Source: Micromonospora echinospora
GTDB lineage: Bacteria; Actinomycetota; Actinomycetes; Mycobacteriales; Micromonosporaceae
DNA: 64,000 bases
Reading direction: 5' to 3'
NCBI RefSeq assembly: GCF_014203425.1
Contig: NZ_JACHJC010000001.1
Span: 3,162,001 to 3,226,000, forward strand
Shown here: in pieces, positions 1 through 10,015 of the stretch
Position numbering within the stretch: position 1 is the stretch's first letter
Layout of the letters: every line of letters begins with the position of its first letter
Translations under genes and position numbers: made by a program
The notes under the pieces: model-generated
What the model saw: the letters and a program-made list of their open reading frames with translations, nothing else
Told to the model about the DNA's origin: nothing
The model's database searches: none

Positions 1-2646
<2,646 letters not shown>

Positions 2647-2665
2647 CAGCGCGTCTCCACGCGTC

Positions 2666-2720
2666 GATCATGAGGTTGGCGGCGGAATCGGAGATCCACT
2701 TCGCCGCCAACCTCATGATC
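2666..2720. repeat. Perfect 19-bp inverted repeat between carB and pyrD
   Basis: The left arm gatcatgaggttggcggcg (2666-2684) and right arm cgccgccaacctcatgatc (2702-2720) are exact reverse complements separated by 17 nt. The element fills most of the 94-nt carB-pyrD gap. It could fold as a strong RNA hairpin (terminator or attenuator, no U-tract) or be a copy of a dispersed palindromic repeat. The sequence alone does not decide between these. Confidence 0.85.
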
Positions 2721-2740
2721 ATCGGGCCGGGGGTCGGGGC

Positions 2741-3754
2741 GTGATCTTCGAGAAGGTGGTGCGGCCCCGGCTGTTCTCGCTCGCGGGCGGGGACGCGGAG
2801 GGCGCGCACGAATGGACGCTTGAGCGGCTGGCGGCGGTGTCGCGGCGGCCGGCGCTCCTGGCGGCGCTGCGCGCGGCGTACTTCCGGTCCGCGCCGCGCA
2901 CCGTGTTCGGGGTGCGGTTCCCCAACCCGGTCGGGCTGGCCGCCGGGATGGACAAGAACGGCGTCGCGTTACCGGCGTGGCCGGCGCTGGGCTTCGGCTT
3001 CGTCGAGGTCGGCACCGTGACCGCGCACGCCCAGCCGGGCAACCCCCGGCCCCGGCTGTTCCGGCTGCGCGACAGCGAAGCGGTGGTCAACCGGATGGGC
3101 TTCAACAACGCGGGCGCGGCGGCGCTCGCGGACCGGCTGGCGGCGCTGCCACGCCCGCTCGGCGTACCGCTCGGCATCTCGCTCGGCAAGTCCAAGGTGA
3201 CCCCGTTGGATCAGGCCGTCGAGGACTACCTCGACTCCTACCGGGCGCTCAAGGGGCACGGTGACTACTTCGCCGTGAACGTGTCCTCACCGAACACCCC
3301 CGGGCTGCGGTCGCTTCAGGACCGGTCCCACCTGGACGCGCTGCTCGCCGCGCTGGTGGGGGAGAAGCCGGTGCTGGTGAAGATCGCCCCGGACCTCACC
3401 GAGCCGGCCGTGGCCGAGCTGCTGGAGGTCTGTCTCGACCGCGGCGCGGCCGGGGTCATCGCGACCAACACCACGCTCGCCCGTGACGGGCTGGCCCCGG
3501 CCGACCGGGCGCGGGGCGCGGAGGCGGGCGGCCTGTCCGGCCGGCCGCTCACCGTACGGGCCCGGGAGATGGTCGCCTTCGTGCACCGGGAGACCGGGGG
3601 ACGGCTGCCGGTGATCGGCGTCGGCGGCATCCTCGACCCGGACGACGCCACCCGCATGTTCGACGCCGGCGCGTCCCTGGTCCAGCTCTACACCGGCTTC
3701 ATCTACCGCGGCCCCGCCCTCACCCGAGCCATCACCCGAGCCACCCACCCCTGA
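2741..3754 (+). CDS. pyrD: Dihydroorotate dehydrogenase (quinone), class 2
   Basis: Oxidises dihydroorotate to orotate with FMN and passes electrons to quinone at the membrane; fourth step of UMP synthesis. The 337-residue length fits class 2. An N-terminal amphipathic extension ([12 protein letters not shown]) precedes the barrel. Barrel motifs are [20 protein letters not shown] (class 2 catalytic Ser), KIAPDLT, ATNTTL, GLSGRPL and IGVGGI. The start is GTG at 2741. Leu77 is encoded by TTA (2969-2971), the rarest codon in such genomes and the bldA-type codon in Streptomyces. The gene ends in a C-rich run that is one arm of the inverted repeat reaching to bioA. Confidence 0.96.
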   Translation: MIFEKVVRPRLFSLAGGDAEGAHEWTLERLAAVSRRPALLAALRAAYFRSAPRTVFGVRFPNPVGLAAGMDKNGVALPAWPALGFGFVEVGTVTAHAQPGNPRPRLFRLRDSEAVVNRMGFNNAGAAALADRLAALPRPLGVPLGISLGKSKVTPLDQAVEDYLDSYRALKGHGDYFAVNVSSPNTPGLRSLQDRSHLDALLAALVGEKPVLVKIAPDLTEPAVAELLEVCLDRGAAGVIATNTTLARDGLAPADRARGAEAGGLSGRPLTVRAREMVAFVHRETGGRLPVIGVGGILDPDDATRMFDAGASLVQLYTGFIYRGPALTRAITRATHP

Positions 3755-3755
3755 C

Positions 3756-3890
3756 CCACCCCGCCCCACCCCCACCCCACCAGTTGCACTTTCCGCCCCG
3801 GCATTCCACCCGTTCCGGGCGCGGCAGGGGCAGCAACCGCAAGATCGCGGGGGAGAGGGGGGCGGCGGTGGGGGTGGGGTGGGGTGGGGG
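3756..3890. repeat. C-rich/G-rich inverted repeat with a G-quadruplex motif upstream of bioA
   Basis: A C-rich arm at 3756-3776 is complementary at 20 of 21 positions to a G-rich arm at 3867-3887, with a 90-nt spacer. The G-rich arm holds four runs of four or five G separated by single T (3870-3874, 3876-3879, 3881-3884, 3886-3890), the ideal pattern for a very stable G-quadruplex; the opposite strand could form an i-motif. The last G-run ends 13 nt before the bioA ATG and abuts the ribosome binding site gaggagga (3893-3900). A role in pyrD termination or bioA translation is inference. Confidence 0.75.
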
Positions 3891-3903
3891 ACGAGGAGGA
3901 GTC

Positions 3904-5178
3904 ATGACGCCTGAGGAGATCCTGGAAGCTGATCGGCGGCACGTGTGGCATCCGTACACCGCGATGCCGGCGGCCGGCTCGCCGTACGTGGTCGACAGCG
4001 CTGCGGGGGTGCGGCTGCGGCTGGCGGACGGGCGGGAGCTGGTCGACGGCATGTCGTCGTGGTGGGCGGCGATCCACGGCTACCGGCACCCGGTGCTCGA
4101 CGCCGCGGTGACCGATCAGCTCGGGCGGATGAGCCACGTGATGTTCGGCGGGCTCACCCACGAGCCCGCGGTACGCCTGGCGCGCACGCTCGTCGAGCTG
4201 ACCCCGGACGGCCTGGAACACGTCTTCCTGGCCGACTCCGGCTCGGTGAGCGTCGAGGTCGCGGTGAAGATGTGCCTGCAGTACCAGCGGGCGCTGGGAC
4301 GCCCGCAGCGCCGAAGGCTGGGCACCTGGCGGGGCGGCTACCACGGCGACACGTTCCACCCGATGAGCGTCTGCGACCCGGAGGGCGGCATGCACCACCT
4401 CTGGGGCGACGTGCTGCCCCGGCAGGTTTTCGCGCCGGCGCCGCCGCCCGGCTTCGACGCGCCGCCGGACCCGGCGTACGAGGCGGCTCTGGTGGACGCG
4501 GTGGAGCGGCACGCCGACGAGCTGGCCGCGGTGATCGTCGAGCCCGTGGTCCAGGGCGCCGGGGGGATGCGGTTCCACCACCCGCACTATCTGCGGGTGC
4601 TGCGCGAGGTGACCCGCAGGCACGGCATCCTGCTGGTCTTCGACGAGATCGCCACCGGCTTCGGCCGGACCGGGAAGATGTTCGCCGCCGAGCACGCCGG
4701 GGTCGCCCCGGACGTGCTCTGCGTGGGCAAGGCGCTCACCGGCGGCTACCTGACGCTGGCCGCGGCGCTGTGCACGCCCGAGGTGGCGCGGGCGATCTCC
4801 GCCGACGGGGTGCTGGCGCACGGACCGACGTTCATGGGCAACCCGCTCGCCTGCGCGGTCGCCAACGCCTCCCTGGACCTGCTGCGGGCCGGGGACTGGG
4901 CCGGCCGGGTGGCGGGGATCGCCGAGGGCCTGCGGGCCGGCCTGGCGCCGTTGCGTGGCGCGCCCGGCGTGGCCGACGTACGCGTGCTCGGCGCGATCGG
5001 GGTGGTGCAGCTCGACCACGACGTGGACCTGCCGCGCGCCACGGCCGCAGCAGTGGCGCAGGGGGTGTGGCTGCGGCCGTTCCGGGATCTCGTCTACACC
5101 ATGCCGCCGTACGTCTGCGACGCCGCGGACGTGGCCCGGATCGCGGCCGGGGTCGCCGCGGCTGTGAAGGCCGGCTGA
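3904..5178 (+). CDS. bioA: Adenosylmethionine-8-amino-7-oxononanoate aminotransferase
   Basis: PLP enzyme that moves the SAM amino group to KAPA, forming DAPA in biotin synthesis. The 424-residue class III aminotransferase shows the BioA-specific start [39 protein letters not shown], the PLP Asp in [15 protein letters not shown], and the Schiff-base Lys in [13 protein letters not shown] chose ATG 3904 because gaggagga lies 3 nt upstream; an in-frame ATG at 3784 would add 40 low-complexity residues read from the G-rich repeat. No bioB, bioD or bioF is present, so the gene sits alone inside the pyrimidine block. Confidence 0.94.
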   Translation: MTPEEILEADRRHVWHPYTAMPAAGSPYVVDSAAGVRLRLADGRELVDGMSSWWAAIHGYRHPVLDAAVTDQLGRMSHVMFGGLTHEPAVRLARTLVELTPDGLEHVFLADSGSVSVEVAVKMCLQYQRALGRPQRRRLGTWRGGYHGDTFHPMSVCDPEGGMHHLWGDVLPRQVFAPAPPPGFDAPPDPAYEAALVDAVERHADELAAVIVEPVVQGAGGMRFHHPHYLRVLREVTRRHGILLVFDEIATGFGRTGKMFAAEHAGVAPDVLCVGKALTGGYLTLAAALCTPEVARAISADGVLAHGPTFMGNPLACAVANASLDLLRAGDWAGRVAGIAEGLRAGLAPLRGAPGVADVRVLGAIGVVQLDHDVDLPRATAAAVAQGVWLRPFRDLVYTMPPYVCDAADVARIAAGVAAAVKAG

Positions 5179-5265
5179 GCCCGGCCGAGTTCGACAGGGC
5201 GCGACGGGGAGGCCGTCGCCGGACACGCCCAGGCGGCCCGGGGCCGCGGGGAGAGGAGAGACGCG

Positions 5266-6105
5266 ATGGAGACGTTCGGCGCCAGACTGCACCGGGCCGT
5301 GGCGGACCGGGGACCGCTCTGCGTGGGGATCGACCCGCACCCCGGGCTGCTGGCCGACTGGGGGCTGCCCGACGACGTCGACGGACTCGACCGGTTCTGC
5401 CGCACGGTGGTGGAGGCGATCGGGGACCGGGTGGCGGTGGTCAAGCCGCAGTCGGCGTTCTTCGAGCGCTTCGGCTCGCGAGGGGTCGGGGTGCTTGAGT
5501 CAACTATCCGACAGTTACGAGATTTGGGAGCGCTCGTTCTGCTTGACGTGAAGCGCGGCGACATCGGATCGACGGTTGCCGCGTACGCCTCGGCGTACCT
5601 CGATCCATCCAGCCCGATGTATGTCGATGCGGTGACCGCGAGCCCCTACCTGGGAGTAGGTTCACTCGCGCCGATGTTCTCCACCGCCGCCGAGCACGGT
5701 GGCGGGGTCTTCGTCCTGGCCCTCACCTCGAACCCGGAGGGTGCCTCCGTGCAGCGGGCCGTCGGGGCCGACGGGCGCACCGTCGCGCAGACCGTGATCG
5801 ACGAGATTTCCCAGCTCAACCGGGGTGCGGAGCCGCTCGGCAGCTTCGGTCTGGTGGTCGGCGCGACGGTCGGCGAGACCGGTCACGACCTCGGCTCGGT
5901 GAACGGTCCGCTGCTCGCGCCGGGCCTGGGCGCGCAGGGTGGCACGCCCGCCGGGTTGCGTACCGTCTTCGGCGCCGCGCTGCCGTCGGTGCTTCCGTCG
6001 TACTCCCGGGAGGTGCTCGGGGCGGGACCGGACCCGGCCGGTCTGCGCGCCGCCGCCGAGCGGGCGCTGGCCGAGTGCCGGACCGCCCTGAACGCCGTAG
6101 GCTGA
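5266..6105 (+). CDS. pyrF: Orotidine 5'-phosphate decarboxylase, type 2
   Basis: Decarboxylates OMP to UMP, the last step of de novo pyrimidine synthesis. The 279-residue length and motifs (CVGIDPHPGLL, KPQSAFFERFG, catalytic LLDVKRGDIG, TASPYLG, LAPGLGAQGG) are those of the longer type 2 enzymes of actinobacteria. Gagaggagag precedes ATG 5266. Leu84 is a TTA codon (5515-5517), and the stretch around 5490-5660 uses unusually A/T-rich codons (act, cga, tta, ttg, gtt, ctt) compared with the rest of the gene and its neighbours. Confidence 0.96.
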   Translation: METFGARLHRAVADRGPLCVGIDPHPGLLADWGLPDDVDGLDRFCRTVVEAIGDRVAVVKPQSAFFERFGSRGVGVLESTIRQLRDLGALVLLDVKRGDIGSTVAAYASAYLDPSSPMYVDAVTASPYLGVGSLAPMFSTAAEHGGGVFVLALTSNPEGASVQRAVGADGRTVAQTVIDEISQLNRGAEPLGSFGLVVGATVGETGHDLGSVNGPLLAPGLGAQGGTPAGLRTVFGAALPSVLPSYSREVLGAGPDPAGLRAAAERALAECRTALNAVG

Positions 6106-6147
6106 CTGACGGCTCGGTCACTTTCCGTTGATCATCGCGCGCCCACG

Positions 6148-6176
6148 TTGCCGAAATCTCCGTTGACCGCTAGTTT
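6148..6176 (+). promoter_or_regulatory. Candidate sigma-70-type promoter for mihF
   Basis: A -35-like TTGCCG (6148-6153) and -10-like TAGTTT (6171-6176) stand 17 nt apart in the 175-nt gap before mihF, a locally A/T-rich spot. This is pattern matching only. It implies a leader of about 100 nt. Confidence 0.45.
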
Positions 6177-6280
6177 TCCCCGCGCTGGGAACCACGGACC
6201 CCTTTGGTTGCCAGCGACACCACGTTTCACAGATGCGGTGGGGCACTCCGCCCGCCGTACTAGGGACCTGAGGAGAACTG

Positions 6281-6598
6281 GTGCCGCTCCCGTCACTGAC
6301 CCCCGAACAGCGCGCTGCCGCGCTGGAGAAGGCCGCGGAGATCCGCAAGGCCCGCGCTGAGCTGAAGGAGCAGCTCAAGCAGGGCAAGACCACCCTCGCC
6401 ACCGTCCTCGAGCGGGCCGAGTCCGACGACGTCGTGGGCAAGCTGAAGGTTTCGGCCGTGCTCCAGGCGATGCCGGGCATCGGCAAGATCCGGGCCACCC
6501 AGATCATGGAGAAGCTCAAGATCGCGGACAGCCGTCGCCTGCGCGGCCTCGGCGAGCAGCAGCGCAAGGCTCTGCTCGGAGAGTTCGCCGCGAACTGA
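6281..6598 (+). CDS. mihF: Integration host factor, actinobacterial type (mIHF)
   Basis: Small nucleoid-associated DNA-binding protein of actinobacteria, unrelated in sequence to proteobacterial IHF despite the name. The 105 residues have a basic N-terminal helix (AAALEKAAEIRKARAELKEQ), a central region VVGKLKVSAVLQAMPGIGKIRA with the helix-two-turns-helix DNA-binding part, and the conserved tail LRGLGEQQRKALLGEF. Start GTG 6281 follows ctgaggagaact. In Mycobacterium the same gene stands directly before gmk and rpoZ, matching this location. Confidence 0.95.
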   Translation: MPLPSLTPEQRAAALEKAAEIRKARAELKEQLKQGKTTLATVLERAESDDVVGKLKVSAVLQAMPGIGKIRATQIMEKLKIADSRRLRGLGEQQRKALLGEFAAN

Positions 6599-6623
6599 AC
6601 GGCCCGCCGTGTAGAAACAAGCG

Positions 6624-7175
6624 GTGAGCACGGATGACGAGGCGCGCTCGGCGGCTCGGCTCACTGTCCTGTCCGGTCCCTCCGGGGCCGGCCGGAGCAG
6701 TGTGGTCGAGGCGGTCCGGGCGCGCCTTGCGTCTGTCTGGGTGCCGGTGGTCGCCACCACCCGGCCGCCGCGCCCGGACGAGCGGGACGGCGTGGACCGC
6801 GTCTTCCTCGACCCGGCCGGCTTCGACCGCCTGATCGCCGCGGGCGAGCTGCTGGAGTGGTGCCGCATCGGCCCGTACCGCCGGGGGGTGCCCCGCGCGC
6901 CGGTGCGGGCCCGGCTCGCCGGCGGATCTCCGGTGCTGCTGCCGCTGGACCTGGCCGGCGCGCTGACGGTCCGGGCGGTGGAGCCGGACGCCCGGCTGGT
7001 GCTGCTCGCGCCGCCGGCGTACCGGGCCGACCCGGAGGTCGCGGCGGCCTTCGCCCACGCCGTGGCGCACGACCGCACCGAGCGCGCCGCGGTGGAACTG
7101 GTAGGATTGCTCGGTTCGTCCTTCCTGGCTCCGGCCCGACCGCCCGCGGGCGGCGCACGAGACGCAGAGGTTTAA
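6624..7175 (+). CDS. Degenerate guanylate kinase-like protein at the gmk locus
   Basis: It stands exactly where actinobacterial gmk (GMP + ATP to GDP + ADP) is found, between mihF and rpoZ, and aligns by eye with guanylate kinases: P-loop region GPSGAGRSS, GMP-site TTRPPRPDERDG, FDRLIAAGELLEW, and PVLLPLDLAGA. The canonical P-loop Lys is Arg (GRSS instead of GKST/GKGT), the conserved Tyr after the GMP loop is lost (DRVF where DYxF is usual), and the LID segment with its RGTE-type arginines appears to be absent; the protein runs straight to a 183-residue end. Catalysis is therefore doubtful. It may be a regulatory relic, or a divergent enzyme with a true gmk elsewhere. Start GTG 6624. Confidence 0.7.
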   Translation: MSTDDEARSAARLTVLSGPSGAGRSSVVEAVRARLASVWVPVVATTRPPRPDERDGVDRVFLDPAGFDRLIAAGELLEWCRIGPYRRGVPRAPVRARLAGGSPVLLPLDLAGALTVRAVEPDARLVLLAPPAYRADPEVAAAFAHAVAHDRTERAAVELVGLLGSSFLAPARPPAGGARDAEV

Positions 7176-7178
7176 TTC

Positions 7179-7445
7179 GTGGGATCCATCGCCACCAACC
7201 CCGAGGGCATCACCAACCCGCCGATCGACGAGCTGCTCGAGAAGACCACCTCGAAGTACGCGCTGGTCATCTTCGCCGCCAAGCGCGCCCGTCAGGTCAA
7301 CGCCTACTACAGCCAGCTCGGTGAGGGCCTGCTGGAGTACGTCGGCCCGCTGGTGGAGACCACTCCCCAGGAGAAGCCGCTCTCCATCGCCATGCGTGAG
7401 ATCAACTCGGGCCTGCTCACCGCTGAGCCGACCGACCAGCCGTAA
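7179..7445 (+). CDS. rpoZ: DNA-directed RNA polymerase omega subunit
   Basis: Small subunit that wraps the beta' C-terminus and helps RNA polymerase assembly. The 88 residues contain the omega core [39 protein letters not shown] and [15 protein letters not shown], as in other actinobacteria. GTG 7179 lies 3 nt after the upstream stop codon, so translation is probably coupled to that gene. Confidence 0.96.
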   Translation: MGSIATNPEGITNPPIDELLEKTTSKYALVIFAAKRARQVNAYYSQLGEGLLEYVGPLVETTPQEKPLSIAMREINSGLLTAEPTDQP

Positions 7446-7459
7446 CCGCGCCCGCGCCG

Positions 7460-8668
7460 ATGCCCGCCGAGATCGTCCTCGGGGTCGGCGGCGGCATCGC
7501 CGCCTACAAGGCGTGTGAGCTGCTCCGGCTCTTCACCGAGTCGGGTCACCGGGTCCGGGTGGTGCCGACCGCCTCGGCGCTCCGCTTCGTCGGGGCGCCG
7601 ACCTGGGCGGCCCTGTCCGGCCAGCCGGTGGCCGACGACGTCTGGTCCGATGTGCACGAGGTCCCGCACGTGCGGCTCGGGCAGCACGCCGACCTGGTCG
7701 TGGTCGCCCCGGCCACCGCTGACCTGATCGCCAAGGCCGCCCACGGCCTCGCCGACGACCTGCTCACGAACACGCTGCTGACCGCTCGCTGCCCGGTGCT
7801 GCTGGCGCCGGCCATGCACACCGAGATGTGGGAGCACCCGGCGACGGTGGCGAACGTGGCCACGCTGCGCTCGCGCGGCGTCCGGGTGATCGAGCCGGCC
7901 GTGGGCCGGCTCACCGGGCGGGACACCGGCAAGGGCCGGCTGCCCGACCCGGCGGAGATCTTCGCGGTCGCCCGCCGGGCCCTGGCGCGCGGCGCCGGCG
8001 CCGAGGCCGACCTGGCGGGCCGGCACGTCGTGGTCACCGCCGGCGGCACCCGGGAGCCGCTGGACCCGGTCCGGTTCCTGGGCAACCGGTCGTCCGGCAA
8101 GCAGGGGTACGCGTTCGCCCGCGCCGCCGTCGCCCGGGGCGCCCGGGTCACGCTGGTCGCGGCGAACGTGGCGCTGCCCGACCCGGCCGGGGTGGACCTG
8201 GTCCGGGTGGGCACCACCGAGGAGCTGCGCACGGCGACGCTGGCGGCCGCCGCCGACGCGGACGCCGTGGTGATGGCCGCCGCGCCCGCCGACTTCCGGC
8301 CGGCCAGCTACGCCACCGGGAAGATCAAGAAGTCCGACGACGGTGTCGCGCCGACCATCGAGCTGGTCACCAACCCGGACATCGCCGCCGAGCTGGGGCG
8401 CGTCCGCCGCGCCGGGCAGGTGTTGGTGATCTTCGCCGCGGAGACCGACGACGCGGAGGCCAACGGCCGGGCCAAGCTGGCCCGCAAGGGGGCTGACATG
8501 ATCGTCGTCAACGAGGTCGGCGTGGACAAGGTCTTCGGCGCCGACACCAACGCGGCCACCGTGATCGCCGCCGACGGCGCCGTTCACCGGCTGGCCGAGC
8601 AGCCCAAGGAGGCCCTGGCCGACGCCGTCTGGGACCTCGTGTGTCCGCGGCTGCCGTCACGTTCCTGA
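7460..8668 (+). CDS. coaBC: Bifunctional phosphopantothenoylcysteine decarboxylase / phosphopantothenate-cysteine ligase
   Basis: Catalyses two consecutive coenzyme A steps: CTP-dependent ligation of Cys to phosphopantothenate (CoaB) and FMN-dependent decarboxylation (CoaC). The CoaC part comes first ([14 protein letters not shown], the His region [18 protein letters not shown]), followed near residue 190 by CoaB ([40 protein letters not shown]). The 402-residue length is normal. Start ATG 7460, 14 nt after rpoZ. Confidence 0.96.
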   Translation: MPAEIVLGVGGGIAAYKACELLRLFTESGHRVRVVPTASALRFVGAPTWAALSGQPVADDVWSDVHEVPHVRLGQHADLVVVAPATADLIAKAAHGLADDLLTNTLLTARCPVLLAPAMHTEMWEHPATVANVATLRSRGVRVIEPAVGRLTGRDTGKGRLPDPAEIFAVARRALARGAGAEADLAGRHVVVTAGGTREPLDPVRFLGNRSSGKQGYAFARAAVARGARVTLVAANVALPDPAGVDLVRVGTTEELRTATLAAAADADAVVMAAAPADFRPASYATGKIKKSDDGVAPTIELVTNPDIAAELGRVRRAGQVLVIFAAETDDAEANGRAKLARKGADMIVVNEVGVDKVFGADTNAATVIAADGAVHRLAEQPKEALADAVWDLVCPRLPSRS

Positions 8669-8765
8669 CGGTTGGTCGGCCCGCTATCAGGGGGTCACGG
8701 CGGAACGGGGATGGCTAAACTGCCGCCGAGCGACCTTTAAAAGTCTTCACATGCTTAGGAGTGCC

Positions 8766-9956
8766 GTGACACGTCTCTTCACGTCCGAATCGGTCACGGA
8801 GGGCCACCCGGACAAGATCGCCGACCAGATCAGTGACGGCATTCTCGACGCGCTGCTCGCCCAGGACCCGCACAGCCGGGTCGCGGTGGAGACGTTGATC
8901 ACCACCGGCCAGGTGCACGTGGCCGGCGAGGTGACCACGAAGGCGTACGCCGACATCCCGACCATCGTCCGGGAGACCATCCTCGGCATCGGGTACGACT
9001 CGTCGAAGAAGGGCTTCGACGGCGCCTCCTGCGGCGTCAGCGTGTCCATCGGCGCCCAGTCGCCGGACATCGCCCAGGGCGTCGACAACGCCTTCGAGCT
9101 GCGTACCGGCGGGTCGGAGAGCGCGCTGGACGCGCAGGGCGCCGGTGACCAGGGCATGATGTTCGGCTTCGCCTGCTCCGAGACGCCCGAGCTGATGCCG
9201 CTGCCGATCGCGCTGGCGCACCGGCTGGCGCGCCGGCTCGCCACGGTCCGCAAGGACGGCACCATCCCCTACCTGCGGCCGGACGGCAAGACCCAGGTCA
9301 CCATCGAGTACGACGGGCTGCGCCCGGTCCGGCTCGACACCGTTGTCGTGTCCAGCCAGCACGCGGCCGACATCTCGCTGGAGTCGCTGCTCACCCCGGA
9401 CATCCGGGACCACGTCATCAACCCGGAGCTGGAGGGCCTCGGCCTGGAGACCGAGGGCTACCGGCTGCTGGTCAACCCGACCGGGCGCTTCGAAATCGGC
9501 GGCCCGATGGGTGACGCCGGCCTGACCGGCCGGAAGATCATCGTGGACACCTACGGCGGGTACGCGCGCCACGGCGGCGGCGCGTTCTCCGGCAAGGACC
9601 CGTCGAAGGTGGACCGCTCGGCCGCGTACGCGATGCGCTGGGTGGCCAAGAACGTGGTCGCCGCCGGGCTGGCCGAGCGGTGCGAGGCCCAGGTCGCGTA
9701 CGCGATCGGCAAGGCCCACCCGGTGAGCCTGTTCATCGAGACGTTCGGCACCGAGACCGTGCCGGTGGCCTCGATCGAGAAGGCCGTCACCGAGGTGTTC
9801 GACCTGCGCCCGGCCGCCATCATCCGGGACCTGCACCTGCTCCGCCCGATCTACCAGCAGACCGCCGCGTACGGCCACTTCGGCCGGGAGCTGCCGGACC
9901 TGACCTGGGAGGGCACCGACCGGGCCGCCGACCTCAAGTCGGCCGCGGGAGCCTGA
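8766..9956 (+). CDS. metK: S-adenosylmethionine synthetase
   Basis: Makes SAM from methionine and ATP. The 396 residues show [31 protein letters not shown] and the phosphate loop [18 protein letters not shown] prefer GTG 8766, preceded at 4 nt by ttaggag, over the in-frame ATG at 8751, which would add five residues and bury that Shine-Dalgarno. The 97-nt gap from coaBC has a small possible hairpin (ggcgg 8699-8703 with ccgcc 8723-8727) but nothing I can match to a known SAM riboswitch. Confidence 0.96.
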   Translation: MTRLFTSESVTEGHPDKIADQISDGILDALLAQDPHSRVAVETLITTGQVHVAGEVTTKAYADIPTIVRETILGIGYDSSKKGFDGASCGVSVSIGAQSPDIAQGVDNAFELRTGGSESALDAQGAGDQGMMFGFACSETPELMPLPIALAHRLARRLATVRKDGTIPYLRPDGKTQVTIEYDGLRPVRLDTVVVSSQHAADISLESLLTPDIRDHVINPELEGLGLETEGYRLLVNPTGRFEIGGPMGDAGLTGRKIIVDTYGGYARHGGGAFSGKDPSKVDRSAAYAMRWVAKNVVAAGLAERCEAQVAYAIGKAHPVSLFIETFGTETVPVASIEKAVTEVFDLRPAAIIRDLHLLRPIYQQTAAYGHFGRELPDLTWEGTDRAADLKSAAGA

Positions 9957-10015
9957 CCGCCGCCACGCGCCGCGACCGGCGACCCGCGCAGGGGTCGCCG
10001 GTCGCGCGCGTCTGC

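Noticed and set aside
8669..8765. Possible SAM riboswitch before metK.
   Set aside because: The gap is only 97 nt, and I could not match any SAM-class core; only a short hairpin is visible.
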